From positions 5,165,389 to 5,229,388 of the forward strand of contig NC_061067.1 in assembly GCF_021917145.1 (NCBI RefSeq): a DNA stretch of 64,000 nt, given 5' to 3'. Both the position numbers and the translations under genes were made by a program. This stretch comes from Hypomesus transpacificus (Eukaryota; Chordata; Actinopteri; Osmeriformes; Osmeridae). This document shows, one piece after another, positions 1 to 22,700 of the stretch. Numbering within the stretch: position 1 is the stretch's first letter; each line of letters begins with the position of its first letter. A model generated the notes under the pieces. It was not told the origin of the DNA, searched no databases, and saw only the letters and a list, made by a program, of their open reading frames with translations.

Positions 1-277
1 GGGGAAACCCCAGATCTGAAGGATGTGATAGCCTTAGAGGTTCGCTGCTTTAAGGTGTTCTAAAACGCTGCCTGTGGAGTACAGCTCCTCTACTTCTCTA
101 CAGCCCATTTCTTACTGTGCCTTCTGTGCCCCAACTCTCACACAGCAAACATTGTGCAGGGAAGCTCTTGGCAGTCAGACCAAGGTCCCTACTGCCAAAG
201 ACAACACAGACTGGCTGCCGACTAATGGACAGGGAGAATTAGAGTGCATAGGAAAGAAAGAGAGGGATGGAGGGATG

Positions 278-284
<7 letters not shown>

Positions 285-334
<50 letters not shown>
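285..334. repeat. (GA)n microsatellite
   Basis: About 25 uninterrupted GA units. A second shorter tract lies at 412-434 after purine-rich imperfect repeats. The Glu-Arg and Ser-Leu open frames across it are repeat artefacts. Confidence 0.95.
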
Positions 335-336
<2 letters not shown>

Positions 337-2269
337 GAGGGAAGGTAGGGAAAAGGGGGAGAGAGAACGAAAGAGTGAAAAAGAGAGAGGGTGAGAGAAA
401 TAAAAGTAGAGACAGAGAGAGAGAGAGAGAGAGAAAATCCCAAATAGGAAAGTGATGAGGTCATCTGAAAATCATGATGCTGTAAAATGAGACCCAGGCA
501 GAGAAACAGATCTCCCTCTCTGCCAGACGACTCCACAGCCTTCTGAGGGAGTATCAGAGAGCTTCATCGCCCCCCCCCTCCCCCTCTACCTCGCCTCACT
601 AAAAACACACATTCTTTTCAGGGAGCCTTACATAACAGCAAGCCTCCCTGTATCCATGCCCTCAAACATGTGTGTATACAGTCCAAACGGGAGTGAGACT
701 ACAGCCTTAGACCGGTTGACTCTGGTCTGTTATGTAACAACGACTCAGTGCACTTTCACCCACATATTATCCCTGCTCAAAAGCAAGGACTATATTAGGG
801 GTAATGGCTATGTTGACAGGAGCGAGTGTACAAAATGTAAGTTCCATTGATTTCAAGTAAACAGTGAGACACTGAAGAAGTGTCTTGGCAGATGAAATTG
901 TATTGTATCTTCCTTATCTTACTGGGAGAGAAGAATAAGCTGATGACAACTGGTTGAGAGGGATACTATCTCCTCTTTCTGGATATGTTATCTGACTTGA
1001 AAGGAGAGATAGGTTGGCACTTAAAGATCTACATAACAATTTAGCCTGAATGTAGAACAAACAGACATTAAAACCTGTTGATCATTGACTGGGATTGGGA
1101 GGCTAACATGACAGTTGTGACATGTAATTCATGAGTTGTCATGTATAACTGGAACCTAACCTGGACAACCTTGAGTTTAGATAACATAAACAGATTTCAC
1201 AGACTGACCACAGAAACCTTGTGATCTATATTCTGCGCACACAAATGACTGTAAACAGATTTACAGGAGTCTCTTGCAGATGCATAACATTAGGGTGTGC
1301 TTTCAAAGGGTCCACAACTGACCCCTTTTAAGCTAAGCGTAACACGACCAGAAAGAGGGCTGGATCTGTCAAAGTGCTGCACATTCCACAGAGGAGTCAA
1401 CACCTGGACTCTGATTCTGACTTGCATAACAGGATCCGAGGACACAGCAGTTGCAAATGTATCTGCAATACGGGGGGTGGTATCAAAATGTGTCACTATG
1501 CCACATGCTGCAGTTCTGTAACTCCATTGTTTTGTTCATTTTTCAAGCACATTCATCAGAAGTGTCAGTATTTTCTGTAACACTACCCACAACAAAGGCA
1601 AAATGGCACCCGGCAAATTGTTACACTCAGGTGGTGGAGCAGACAGAGCATAGAAGGAATGACAGACTACTGTTATGTACCATTATTAAACCTGGTATTA
1701 TCATGCTGAGCAGTGCCAAAAATAACCAGGCAAATATTAAAAAGTGGGCCTTACAATGAACATGTTACTTTGGAAGCATAGTTTGTCATGCATAATAAAC
1801 ACGAGAAAAATAGTTTTAAGTTCAAGCTTGATAATGTTTAGAGTTATGTAGGCTACATAGAGTAGCCTGTCCCAGTAATAGCTATTCAGCAAATAAATTA
1901 AAACCAAACACAATGTACTTACATAAAGCAACACTCCTTAGAACAAAATACTGTACATTTGAGAACGTTAACTTATCTTATTCATGATTTCAATTTTCTG
2001 CAACATATCTGCAAACAGATCATCTGGCTGCTATCATAAAATGATTTAGGTTGAGCATTTAAACATCGATACAAAAGCATTGTATCACAGAGACTGATAA
2101 TATCAATAATGCTTACCCTTCCATTCAGGTTGCATTTTTGTAATATTATTTATATTCCATTACCGATTAATAAAGTGCGTGTCTTTGAGACACAAATCTC
2201 GACCTCATTTCCATGTGCTTGCGACCACGCGCTCCATGGAGCGCTCTGCATACAGTCAGATACAGTGGG

Positions 2270-2277
2270 TGACGTCA
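2270..2277. promoter_or_regulatory. Perfect cAMP response element
   Basis: The palindrome TGACGTCA sits in a GC-richer island next to CpG-containing sequence. This is the CREB/ATF consensus. No transcript is assigned to it. Confidence 0.4.
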
Positions 2278-2987
2278 CGGAGGGTGCTCGCTTCAACTGC
2301 AGATGTGGAGACTGCTGTATAATGACAACACAATATGTCTGTCATGGTGCTTCCACGTTCCAAGGGAGGGTAGGTGGAACCGGAGAGCTGTTTGAATGGA
2401 ATACATTTGTATTTGATTTAGTTGACTGCATATGCCCTTTTTCAATGCTAATTCAATTGTCAAGTGAGACCATCTTAAAAGTAATTATATAAAAAATTGG
2501 CAGTAACAATGAGAACGTTACAACCAGAAATATACATATAAATCTAAGATCAACGGCTACAGCATGATGTGGGAGGTGTGCAGGGCAGATAGCAGTCGTA
2601 GTTTGTAGTTAGTCATAGTTCTTTACTCCACAACACTTTCATAACCATGGGATTGAGGGACAACCAACACTGTAAATATGGTCATGCCTGGAAACTGCCT
2701 TTCATGAGGTCAAGTTATATGGTAATCAAGTCCATTTGAACTGATCTTTTATGGGATAATCATCTCATGATATATTGATTTTACAGTATGCGCTCTGCAT
2801 TGTATAAATGTGGCATTACAGGAAAATCAATTGGTATTACATTTAGCAGATGTATATTATCTGCTGAGTGTCAGATTCTGTTAAGAGGTAACACTTTATG
2901 AATGTATTAAACATTACAAAGAATATGTGCAAATATATGTAGATCTTCAATGCCGTCTTCCTTCTTCTTACCTGGTTTTCCTTCCAG

Positions 2988-3072
2988 TGGACCAGGCAGA
3001 AGATGCAGAGATTAACTATCACAAGAAACTAGTGCTACTGGTGGCTGTTATCAAGGTTGCAAGTGCCTTAAA
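2988..3072 (+). other. Candidate orphan exon (85 nt)
   Basis: A strong polypyrimidine tract ending TTTTCCTTCCAG precedes 2988, and AAA|GTAAGA, a plausible donor, follows 3072. One frame is open across it (VDQAEDAEINYHKKLVLLVA and onward) with a stop just past the donor. I recognise no family. It may be an exon of an unseen transcript, possibly non-coding, or chance splice-like sequence. Its low GC and lack of a partner exon keep confidence low. Confidence 0.2.
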
Positions 3073-3374
3073 GTAAGACTAGTTGTAGTATTATGTGATT
3101 TTAAAAAGCATGCACGATGCACATGTACAGGTGTAATGCATTAAACATGATTTTTGTAGAGAGACTCAGTCAGGTTTTCAAAAAGAAACGCATTTATATT
3201 TTTGAATAATCTAACATAATATGGAAAACAATACACTGAAAACAACAGTGTCTCAACTTCCAGACAAGTGATCCAAAAATACATTTCTTAGGAAATATTA
3301 AGTAATTATATACAAAACATAAAAAATTATATTTTATGTTGGGTACTCAACCAGTTACCCACTTTTTTTTATAT

Positions 3375-3380
3375 TTTATT
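3375..3380 (-). terminator. Polyadenylation signal for myc
   Basis: AATAAA on the minus strand, about 190 nt past the myc stop codon. The surrounding 3300-3570 is AT-rich, as expected of a Myc 3' UTR. Other AT-rich variants nearby could also be used. Confidence 0.5.
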
Positions 3381-3570
3381 AATAAAAATAAACTTTAAAT
3401 ATGTATCCACCCGCAACTTCAATTGAGGCAGTTTTAACATTGAAATCAGACACGATTTCAAAACAACTTAATCTTTTTGCATTTGCATGCAATATCAACT
3501 ATACACCAAGTCTGAACTTGCATAAAAAACGTGAAGGGCGAAGAAAGTCTTTTTAAACACGACATAGGCT

Positions 3571-5890
<2,320 letters not shown>

Positions 5891-6920
5891 GGTACGTCAT
5901 GTATCCCTCCGCCAACCTTTCCCGCCAAACACTAAATACGCTATATTAAGGCAGTGCACGATAACATTATTTTTTTTTTATTATTATCATAAATATGATG
6001 TTATATTATGGATACGTATATTAAGAAACGAAGGTAAACGTATTAATGCGATCATGGGACAATATAAAATTGGATCTATGTGTTGTGGAAGGACAAAAAG
6101 TGGGAGGGGTTTCAAAGAAGCGGAATTACATTGACGACACTATAAGCAAAGTACCAGACAGGCAAAATGAGCTGTATTTTGAACCAGTGTTATTGTAGAA
6201 CTTGTAGTAACAGTTCTTATAGTAGCAATGGCCTGGTTTCACAAACCAAAGATAACATGGGCCTATTTGCCTATTTGCACTGTGATGTCAAAATATTTTC
6301 AACTGCAATCTTTTAAAAACCAAAGGTAACCATTCCTCTTTATCTACTAATTTGAGTCGAAAAAAAAAAAAAACACCTTAGTCTACCCCAAACCAAGCCT
6401 GTTGAGTGACCTTACCCACATTAGATTTGAAGATAAAGTTATTAGGAGGTCGACATAGCTTTGTATAATATAATGCATTTTGTCTCACTCACGTCAGACA
6501 ATTTTCCTAGGATAAATAGTTCCCAAGGTTTCATCTTTTGCACTTACATGCATGCGCCAAGCACATCATCAAGATCATGTCACTGCGTGCGTGCACAGGC
6601 TTCTGCAGGTGATTCCAATTGGCAGTTAATGAAATGGGGAATAGCGGAGTAAAATAAAAATTTCTCAGGAATTTTGGATCATGCTTTACAAATGTATCAC
6701 CGGTCTAAATACATTTACTATAGGCCTATGGAAAGATTCCGTTGTAAAACGGTATAATTAAATACGTATATAGCCCCCTATGCAATGCCACAACTCACAC
6801 CCTCTGCTGCAGTGTTGCTAGTCTAGTTGGATGTTACTTGGAACTGATCATGCGGGCAGAGATTCCACTGTAAACATGACCGCCGAGGCTGCACACGCAT
6901 GTAGCTAGTTAGTGGGTGTA

Positions 6921-6940
6921 TGGTGCCATCTGGTGGTGTG
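6921..6940 (-). promoter_or_regulatory. CTCF-like binding site
   Basis: On the minus strand the sequence reads ACACCACCAGATGGCACCA, which fits the CTCF core CCASYAGRKGGC at all core positions. It lies between the divergent myc and ankh promoters, a natural place for an insulator. The match is by eye. Confidence 0.45.
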
Positions 6941-7954
6941 TAGCCTAATGGCGATCAACATGTGAGAATGCAAACATTGTAACCATAATTGAGTAGCCTA
7001 GTACCACTTTGGAGTCCTATAAGGACCGTTATTGTATTTGGTGAGGATGATGCTTATTGTCAGTCAGGCTTTGCGAGGTAAGGGTTTAACGCGGGGTTTA
7101 CATGTCACGGGCTCACCTCCCGGAAATGAGTCTCTGCAGGTTGGGATGTCTGCTCATCCCTACAGAAGATGTGCATAAGAAATTACCGACACCACAATAA
7201 CTTGGCGTTACAGCCAGAAGGGAACAGAAATGCATATTCCCCTGTAGCATCGGCAAGTGGGATGTTACGTAGTAGGCCAGATCTGTGAAGAGAATTGCAG
7301 TCAATTTGGTCTTCATTTGAATTTCATTTTGTTCTGAACATGTGTTCATGTAAATTACCTTGAAACAGAATTGCTTTTTTCTTTTACTCAATTTTGTTCT
7401 GATGTGTTCATGAAGCCCTAGGCCTTGTTTAAGAAAATTGACCTTTGATGTGCTCATGTGACGCAATAGGCTTGTAGAAAACTGGCCTTTGATTGTTTTA
7501 AAATAACTTAAAATAAACCTTAAATTAGTGATTTTGTATTGAATTTGTGTAGCTCTTATATAGCATCACAGTTTCTGAGATGAAAATATACAGTTTTACT
7601 TCAATAATCAATTACACAATTGACCCCAATGTATTCTCTCTAAAGACAACTTATACCACTCCAGGGGCAAGTTATGCCACGAGACCACATTTTTTTCAGA
7701 AAGCTGTATTTCTTAAATACTATATTTCAGATCCAAAGTGATTGTTCCCAGGGTTGCACCACACCCTGAAATATATGTACATATTTTAGTTGGAAGCATT
7801 ACTGTCATGGCCTCCCTTTAAAGTCACTTTAAGTAAAAACTGGCACAATTCACCCCACTCTCCCCTATGCTCCTGGAGAGTGAAACACAAATGAAAGCAG
7901 CACATATGTTTCTGTGTTGTTCATTCTGAAATAAACTCACAAGGTTATATTGCT

Positions 7955-8165
7955 AGTCTTATGGGGACTCACAATTCCGTCCCATTCAAGTTTCGGTTTT
8001 CCCTTACCCTAAACCTGTACCCCAAACGTAACCTGAACCCTAAACCTAACCCTAGCTCCAAACCCTATTGACTAACCGTAAATCTATATCTAACTCCTGT
8101 AATTCTAACCATAAACACTCCAGGATATAAAAACTCGTGAGGACAAAGAAATTCACAATTCTATG
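7955..8165. repeat. Dispersed repeat with degenerate TAACCC tract
   Basis: Positions 8001-8075 contain repeated variants of CCCTAAACC, CCTAACCCTA and CGTAACCTGAACCC. They are flanked by GGGGACTCACAATT on the left and CTCGTGAGGACAAAG on the right. Degenerate telomere-like cores between GGGGAC and GTCCTC ends are a familiar interspersed fish repeat. This copy is old. Confidence 0.5.
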
Positions 8166-8650
8166 CACAGCTAAACACGCACACCAGCCTAATAGGGTTT
8201 GGTTTCTGTCTTTTAATTTGACAACCACAAGGTGTCAGTGGTGTGTCACAAATCAACTGTTCCTCAAAAGCAATGATTATCACTGGTAACCACTAGAACC
8301 TGATTTTATTCATCCTAAACGGTTAAAGCAGTGTTTTATGTGGGGATCAAGTTCACAAGAAGCCACCAAACGTTGGAGACCTCCCACTGATATGATTGCC
8401 CAGACCTCAAGGGATGATCTCATCATCCTTTCAGTCTTTCAAATCTGATTGTAACCAAGGGTTAATGTCATCAAAAAAAGTCTACTTGCCTACTGATATA
8501 AGGCCAAATACTATAGTTCCCAGCATGGAAACACTGGAGCAGGTCACCCAAACATGTAGACACGATTATCAAAAGGACTCTAAACCCATGTAAAATTTAA
8601 CTTAAAGCCTATTTAGTAACATTTAAGCAAAATCATTTAACAGACTTCTG

Positions 8651-8733
8651 ATATATAGATCTATATAAATCTATATAGATGTATATCTATATCGATTTCT
8701 ATAGATCTATATTATAGAGATATAGATCTATAA
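8651..8733. repeat. AT-rich palindromic patch
   Basis: Tightly packed variants of TATAGATCTATA and its reverse complement give many overlapping inverted repeats over about 80 bp. This could extrude a cruciform. No gene is associated. Confidence 0.6.
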
Positions 8734-8829
8734 AAAAAAGATCAAACAAATGTGAATTATTTGTTTGAAAACTGTGGCAGTTTGTAAAGACCATTCATCA
8801 GACAACATTTTCAATTTAACATTCAATTA

Positions 8830-17889
<9,060 letters not shown>

Positions 17890-18666
17890 GAAGAGGAGCA
17901 GGAAGAGACATCATTGCAAAAAGGGAATTGCTGACCTGAGCTCCGCACAAACTCGGATAAAGAGAAGGATGGCAGGTTACCTCCATGGTAGACCTATGAG
18001 AAGACTATTTAAAAGACCACAGAGCTCAATGAAAGGGTCCCTGCCCGAGCCACTTAGGTTTGAGAGACTCCTGAAGAAGGTTGGTACGCTGGCCTGTCAA
18101 CCATCAGGACACAAGCAGGAAGCCATGAACTCACGCGTCCGTCAGATGTCAATTCCCTGATGTCTTCCAATCCTTTCTTGACTGATTTCCGTAGTTTAGA
18201 CGTTTCCCACTTTGATTTCCTCTGTCAGATGCAACGTGCATCTGACGTCTGACCCAGGAGAATGTCCTCCTTTGGAGTTTATTTGTAATGCTGATGTTTT
18301 CTTTCAGATTTTATTTTATATTATTTATCAGGTTAAAAACCAATTGCTCTTTTTCTTTCAATGTTACTTTCTTGAACATTTAAAGGGACCTGCTGGGTGG
18401 TGCAATTGTATTTGACATAAAAGGGGAGTACAGAAATTATAGGTGTATTTTATATACTGTAAGTGATGCAGTATATATATATTTAACTACACAGAGGGAT
18501 CAGGAATCCCTTATCATTTTGAGCGTTACTGAATCATTATGCTTGTCTTCTACCCATGCAGTCTGGAAGTCTACTCTTTTTGCCTAGTACTGCTATTTTA
18601 CTAGTAGTGTGATCAGACTGATGTTCTGTATATATTGTATAGGTGTTATTTTATTTGGCAAATAAA
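17890..18666 (+). terminator. ankh 3' UTR and polyadenylation signal
   Basis: The region from the ankh stop to AATAAA at 18661-18666 has no competing reading frame of note. This is the first clear signal downstream. The AT-rich tail beyond 18450 fits a 3' UTR end. Confidence 0.6.
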
Positions 18667-18740
18667 TTGCTTTATTAGTAGTAGTAACATAATTACTATA
18701 ATAACACAAACACATTTTCCAGTCTTTCTAGAAATGTTTT

Positions 18741-18746
18741 TTTATT
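18741..18746 (-). terminator. Candidate polyadenylation signal for otulin
   Basis: AATAAA on the minus strand, about 1.0 kb past the otulin stop codon. It lies only about 75 bp from the ankh signal on the other strand, so the two convergent genes may end almost back to back. Another candidate lies near 18827. Confidence 0.35.
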
Positions 18747-19738
18747 CAACTCATTCAATTCATCGCCATTGTTTCCTTCAAAATCTGACACTATTAGAAA
18801 ATCCATGGCATCTTGGATAATAATATTCACTTTATTCCTTTCCTTGCTCAAGAAGGAAATGGTCTCCCACCAATCCCAAATGTCCATTCTGTATTGTGCA
18901 TTGGTTACTAAGGCAACATGGAGTGAGACCAAGCTAGTCTGTGACTCTGCCCAGTAGCTGGTGGCTGACAACAAATCAGAAGACTGGTAACCAGTTTCTA
19001 GACATTTGCAGCAACATTGGCACAAAGTTGTTGTTTTTTTCTCCAAGAGCACCTTGGTTAAAGGCAACATGTTACACACATCTACTTACGGGCAGCAAGG
19101 TAATGGGCCATTCAAAAACCAAGCAGGCTCATACGTCACCACTCTGATCACATGGTTACAGGTTAGCTAAGACAGGGAATATTTGGATACGGGTTAAAAG
19201 ACATGATTCACACTTAAAAATAAATCAAATAATAATACATTTCTACATACAGACATAGATTGGTACACAAAATGTGCCACAATAACTCCAGTGTTTCCTT
19301 TTTACGTACACAATCAGAGCAGGAGGAATCTGTTATGGTATGAATTATCATGTTCTGCCCTCCACTCAATAATATTACATCACTAAAGAGAATATTTGTG
19401 AGAAACATCTTCTGAAACACCTGATATTACTGTACACAGCATGTGCTTTTGTCCAGACTTGTAAACACTAAATCACCCATTAAAAATTAACCATGATGCG
19501 ATTGGCTGAAGACCCCAAGGAAGAAGACATACAAACACAATACTTCTCAGAGCCTAGTGTCAGTGCTCATCCAACACAATGGAGAACTGATCACAATGCA
19601 GTCAATGTCTTTCTGGCAATAAAGGGATCATTTTAATGGGGGAAACAAGTCACTCAAATCAACCTGAGGAGTGCAGTTCTGTTGTGCAAAGCCACGAGCC
19701 CAGCTTCCATAGAGCTTTAATCAGTTTTCAGCAAGGCC

Positions 19739-22700
19739 TTATGGGACCTGTAGTCCTACTCTTTCTCCCACAGGGACGTTGTAGTGACGGTCATCCTCTG
19801 TGACCAGGCACACTCCTGGCCAGTCGTCCTTATGGTCATCGGGGTAATAGGTGACAAACTCTTCTGTGTCAGCCATGTACAGTCTGTAGGCTTGGATGGT
19901 ACACTGTAGAGCGTAGCCTAGCAGAAACATCTCCACCTGTAAGACGCAACGAGAGGGGAAGTTAAGGGTTAGAATGGACTACATCCGGCTCAACACTCCC
20001 AGCATCAGTTAACTGACAGATGTTCCAGAATCCTTCTTTCCCTGAGGATCAACAATGGACGGATGGCAAAGTCCAAGAACTGAATATACTGCACAAGAGT
20101 GTACATGCAGGGCTTCAGGGGACACTACACACCCAGACACTAACAACACCTAGCCACACCCTGGTGTGATTGCTAGCAGCTAAACTGGGACAAAAAACAT
20201 GCCAACATTTAATAGCAGCCTTCAAATACCTTTTCAAATGAGAAAAGCAGTGGTTGGGCTAGCAGGTGGTACGCACAGCTTGTAAACAAATAAACCCATG
20301 TTTGATTTTCCCACGGGTTAGCCGTGTGTGTATTTCCTACAGGGAGGAGGTGTTTACCTGCTCCAGGCCCCCGCTGAAGCCCACCTGGCTGAGGTGGTTG
20401 GAGAGGAAGCTCCGAGGGCAGTCTGACGAGTCGCGTGCGAACAGCAGCCAACAGAAGATGGGAACGTCTTGTCCCTGCTGCATGCTGGCATGGAGCTCCA
20501 GGGCCCTGCCCAGCATCAGGATCTTCAGGGCCTCCATCAGGCCCAGCTCCTCCTCCCCTCCCTGGAACACGCGTTCACACAGACGCTGGCGCTCCTCCGG
20601 GCTGGAGCAGCTCACTGCTGACTGCCACTGGAGGGGTGGAGAACAGCAGAAGCTTAACTTCAGTTAAGAACTACTTCAGTTCATCCCAGAGGAAAACATG
20701 TCTGTGTGTGTCTCTCTCACACTCGCACACACACACCACTAGAATAACGGTACAGTATTTTTAACTACAGTATTCCCTGTGTACATAGTTTCACAATTCA
20801 ATCTGCAACTCGTGACTTGGGAACCGGTCTTGTGGAACAAGCCGGTTAATGTGTGTTCACAGCCAAGGCTCGGCTATAGCAGTCATCTACTCAAACACTT
20901 TGAAGTCAGGAGCTCAGTAAGTATGAGGATTCCTGAAGAGCTGTTAGCAGCCTGTAAATGTCTGGCATTCACATTACCCAAGGATTCATGTTGCGATCCC
21001 TTGCAATCTTTGAGGAGAGAAGAGCACATAAGTTCACAACCTGCTATCAGGCACCAGGGCACTGTAATTATCCCAGCCGAACATGGCTGAGGGGCATCTA
21101 ATGTTAATTAGCAGTGGCTCTTGAAAACGGATTATGTTTTCCCACAAATATAATACATATCATTCATGTATTACACACTACTTTTTTGTAATGTGTCTCA
21201 TTCAATCTCTACTATAAATTAGATTCAGCAAAGCCTGATTTGTGGGGAACCAACACATACACTATTGTTTGGTGATCATAACTATTCTGCAGGGTTACGG
21301 TATGGGCGTTTGTGGTACCCTGGTCTGAAGGAGTTCCATGTAGCGTTTTAGCTGCTGCACCGCATCCTCTGGCCCCTCCCCTTGCTTGCATTCTACAGGA
21401 AACAGCCAATGGTCAATCAGATGGCCCCGAGACTGCAGCTCCTGAGGCAACTGGGTGAAAAAAAAGTTATATGGAGCATTTCTGAGTATTTGACAAGAAC
21501 AAATAATTGTTTCCATTCTGGTTTTCTGTTTCTGGTTCCAAACAGAACATCACATCACAGAAACCGGATTAACACACATCCCTTAGGACATACCCATCAA
21601 TAAACATCCCCTTGGGGAGCAACTTGTGAGCAACGTGTGACGTGAGCAGGTTTATGCTGTACCATGGAGATGTCTTCCAGCCAGGAAGGTAGTCTGGTGC
21701 TGAGGGAGAGCACTTGGAAGAGCGTGGCTCTCAGGGCACAGAAGTTATCTCCTCTCACCCTCCTCAGGCTCCCAAACCTCTGAGACAGCTCAGCATAACC
21801 CTGGAGCACAACGGGAGAGATACTCCACGTCAACTATGGCTGATGATTGATTCGTTTTCTAAATTTGGCTAAAATATACAAATATACGTTTTAATAACGT
21901 TTCAGTCAAAATAGTACATGCCAAGGCAATTCAACCTACCTTTCGAATGAGAATACTCTTGGCTGTGTTTCCCTTCCACTCTCTCTTGCTATAGGACAGG
22001 ATGTCCACAGGGGGAGCCAGGCTGCACCTGTCCTCCACTTTAGGCACTGTGGTGTCAGGAAGAGAACAGTGGGTCAGAGGTCAACATTGAGTACATGGAC
22101 ACTATAAAACTCCTCCCCAAAAACGTTGCTGTAAATTTTGGGCAAAAGGATGATAATTTGACAGATACTGACATGTTATTTCAAACAGGGGCTCCTGAGT
22201 TGCTAGTTTGACCTGGATCCCTGGAGAGAGCTCTTCCTCCCCTCGATAAAGGTCTTCCTCACTAGGAAGACAAAAGAGGAGGATTTAAGAAACTGCTACA
22301 CTCAACAATTGTACTACAGTGACTTGAAAGTAAATGTTATGCACTTTTTTAACTCCCTGCTCACACTGTACAGAGACAAACCTGCTTGCGATGTCCTGTT
22401 CAGCACAGGCATTTAGCTGCTTCCCAGAAAGCACCTCCACCTTAGCAGATGTGCTGGGAGCCTGCTTCTCCACCACCTCCAGGCCCTGATTCTCCTCCAC
22501 GTCCACCTCCAGGCCCTGCTTCCCCTTCACCTCCAGGCCCTGCTTCTCCTTCACCTCCAGGCCCCGATTCCCCTTCACCTCCAGGCCCTGCTTCCCCTTC
22601 ACCTCCAGGCCCTGCTTCCCCTTCACCTCCAGGCCCTGATTCCCCTTCACCTCCAGGCCCTGATTCCCCTTCACCTCCAGGCCCTGATTCCCCTTCACCT

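Larger units (their letters stand above)
1..2987. other. Non-coding flank downstream of myc
   Basis: No gene is recognised here. The stretch holds two (GA)n tracts, a moderately GC-rich patch around 2200-2400 with a perfect CRE (TGACGTCA, 2270-2277), and otherwise AT-rich unique DNA. Short open frames (for example 656-850 and 2109-2492) show no family resemblance. The CRE patch could be a promoter or enhancer, but nothing downstream confirms a transcript. Confidence 0.5.
5891..8820. other. Intergenic region between divergent myc and ankh
   Basis: Mostly AT-rich unique sequence with no gene. It holds a CTCF-like site, a degraded TAACCC-like repeat and an AT-rich palindromic patch, listed separately. 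An A-run of 14 lies at 6360-6373. The open frames seen here are short and lack any family signature. Confidence 0.6.

Noticed and set aside
2109..2492. 127-codon plus-strand frame
   Set aside because: No domain or homologue recognised, spans the CRE patch, AT-rich ends. Treated as chance.
18696..19079. 127-codon minus-strand frame between ankh and otulin
   Set aside because: No splice context and no family resemblance that I can name, and it lies in the likely otulin 3' UTR. Probably chance.
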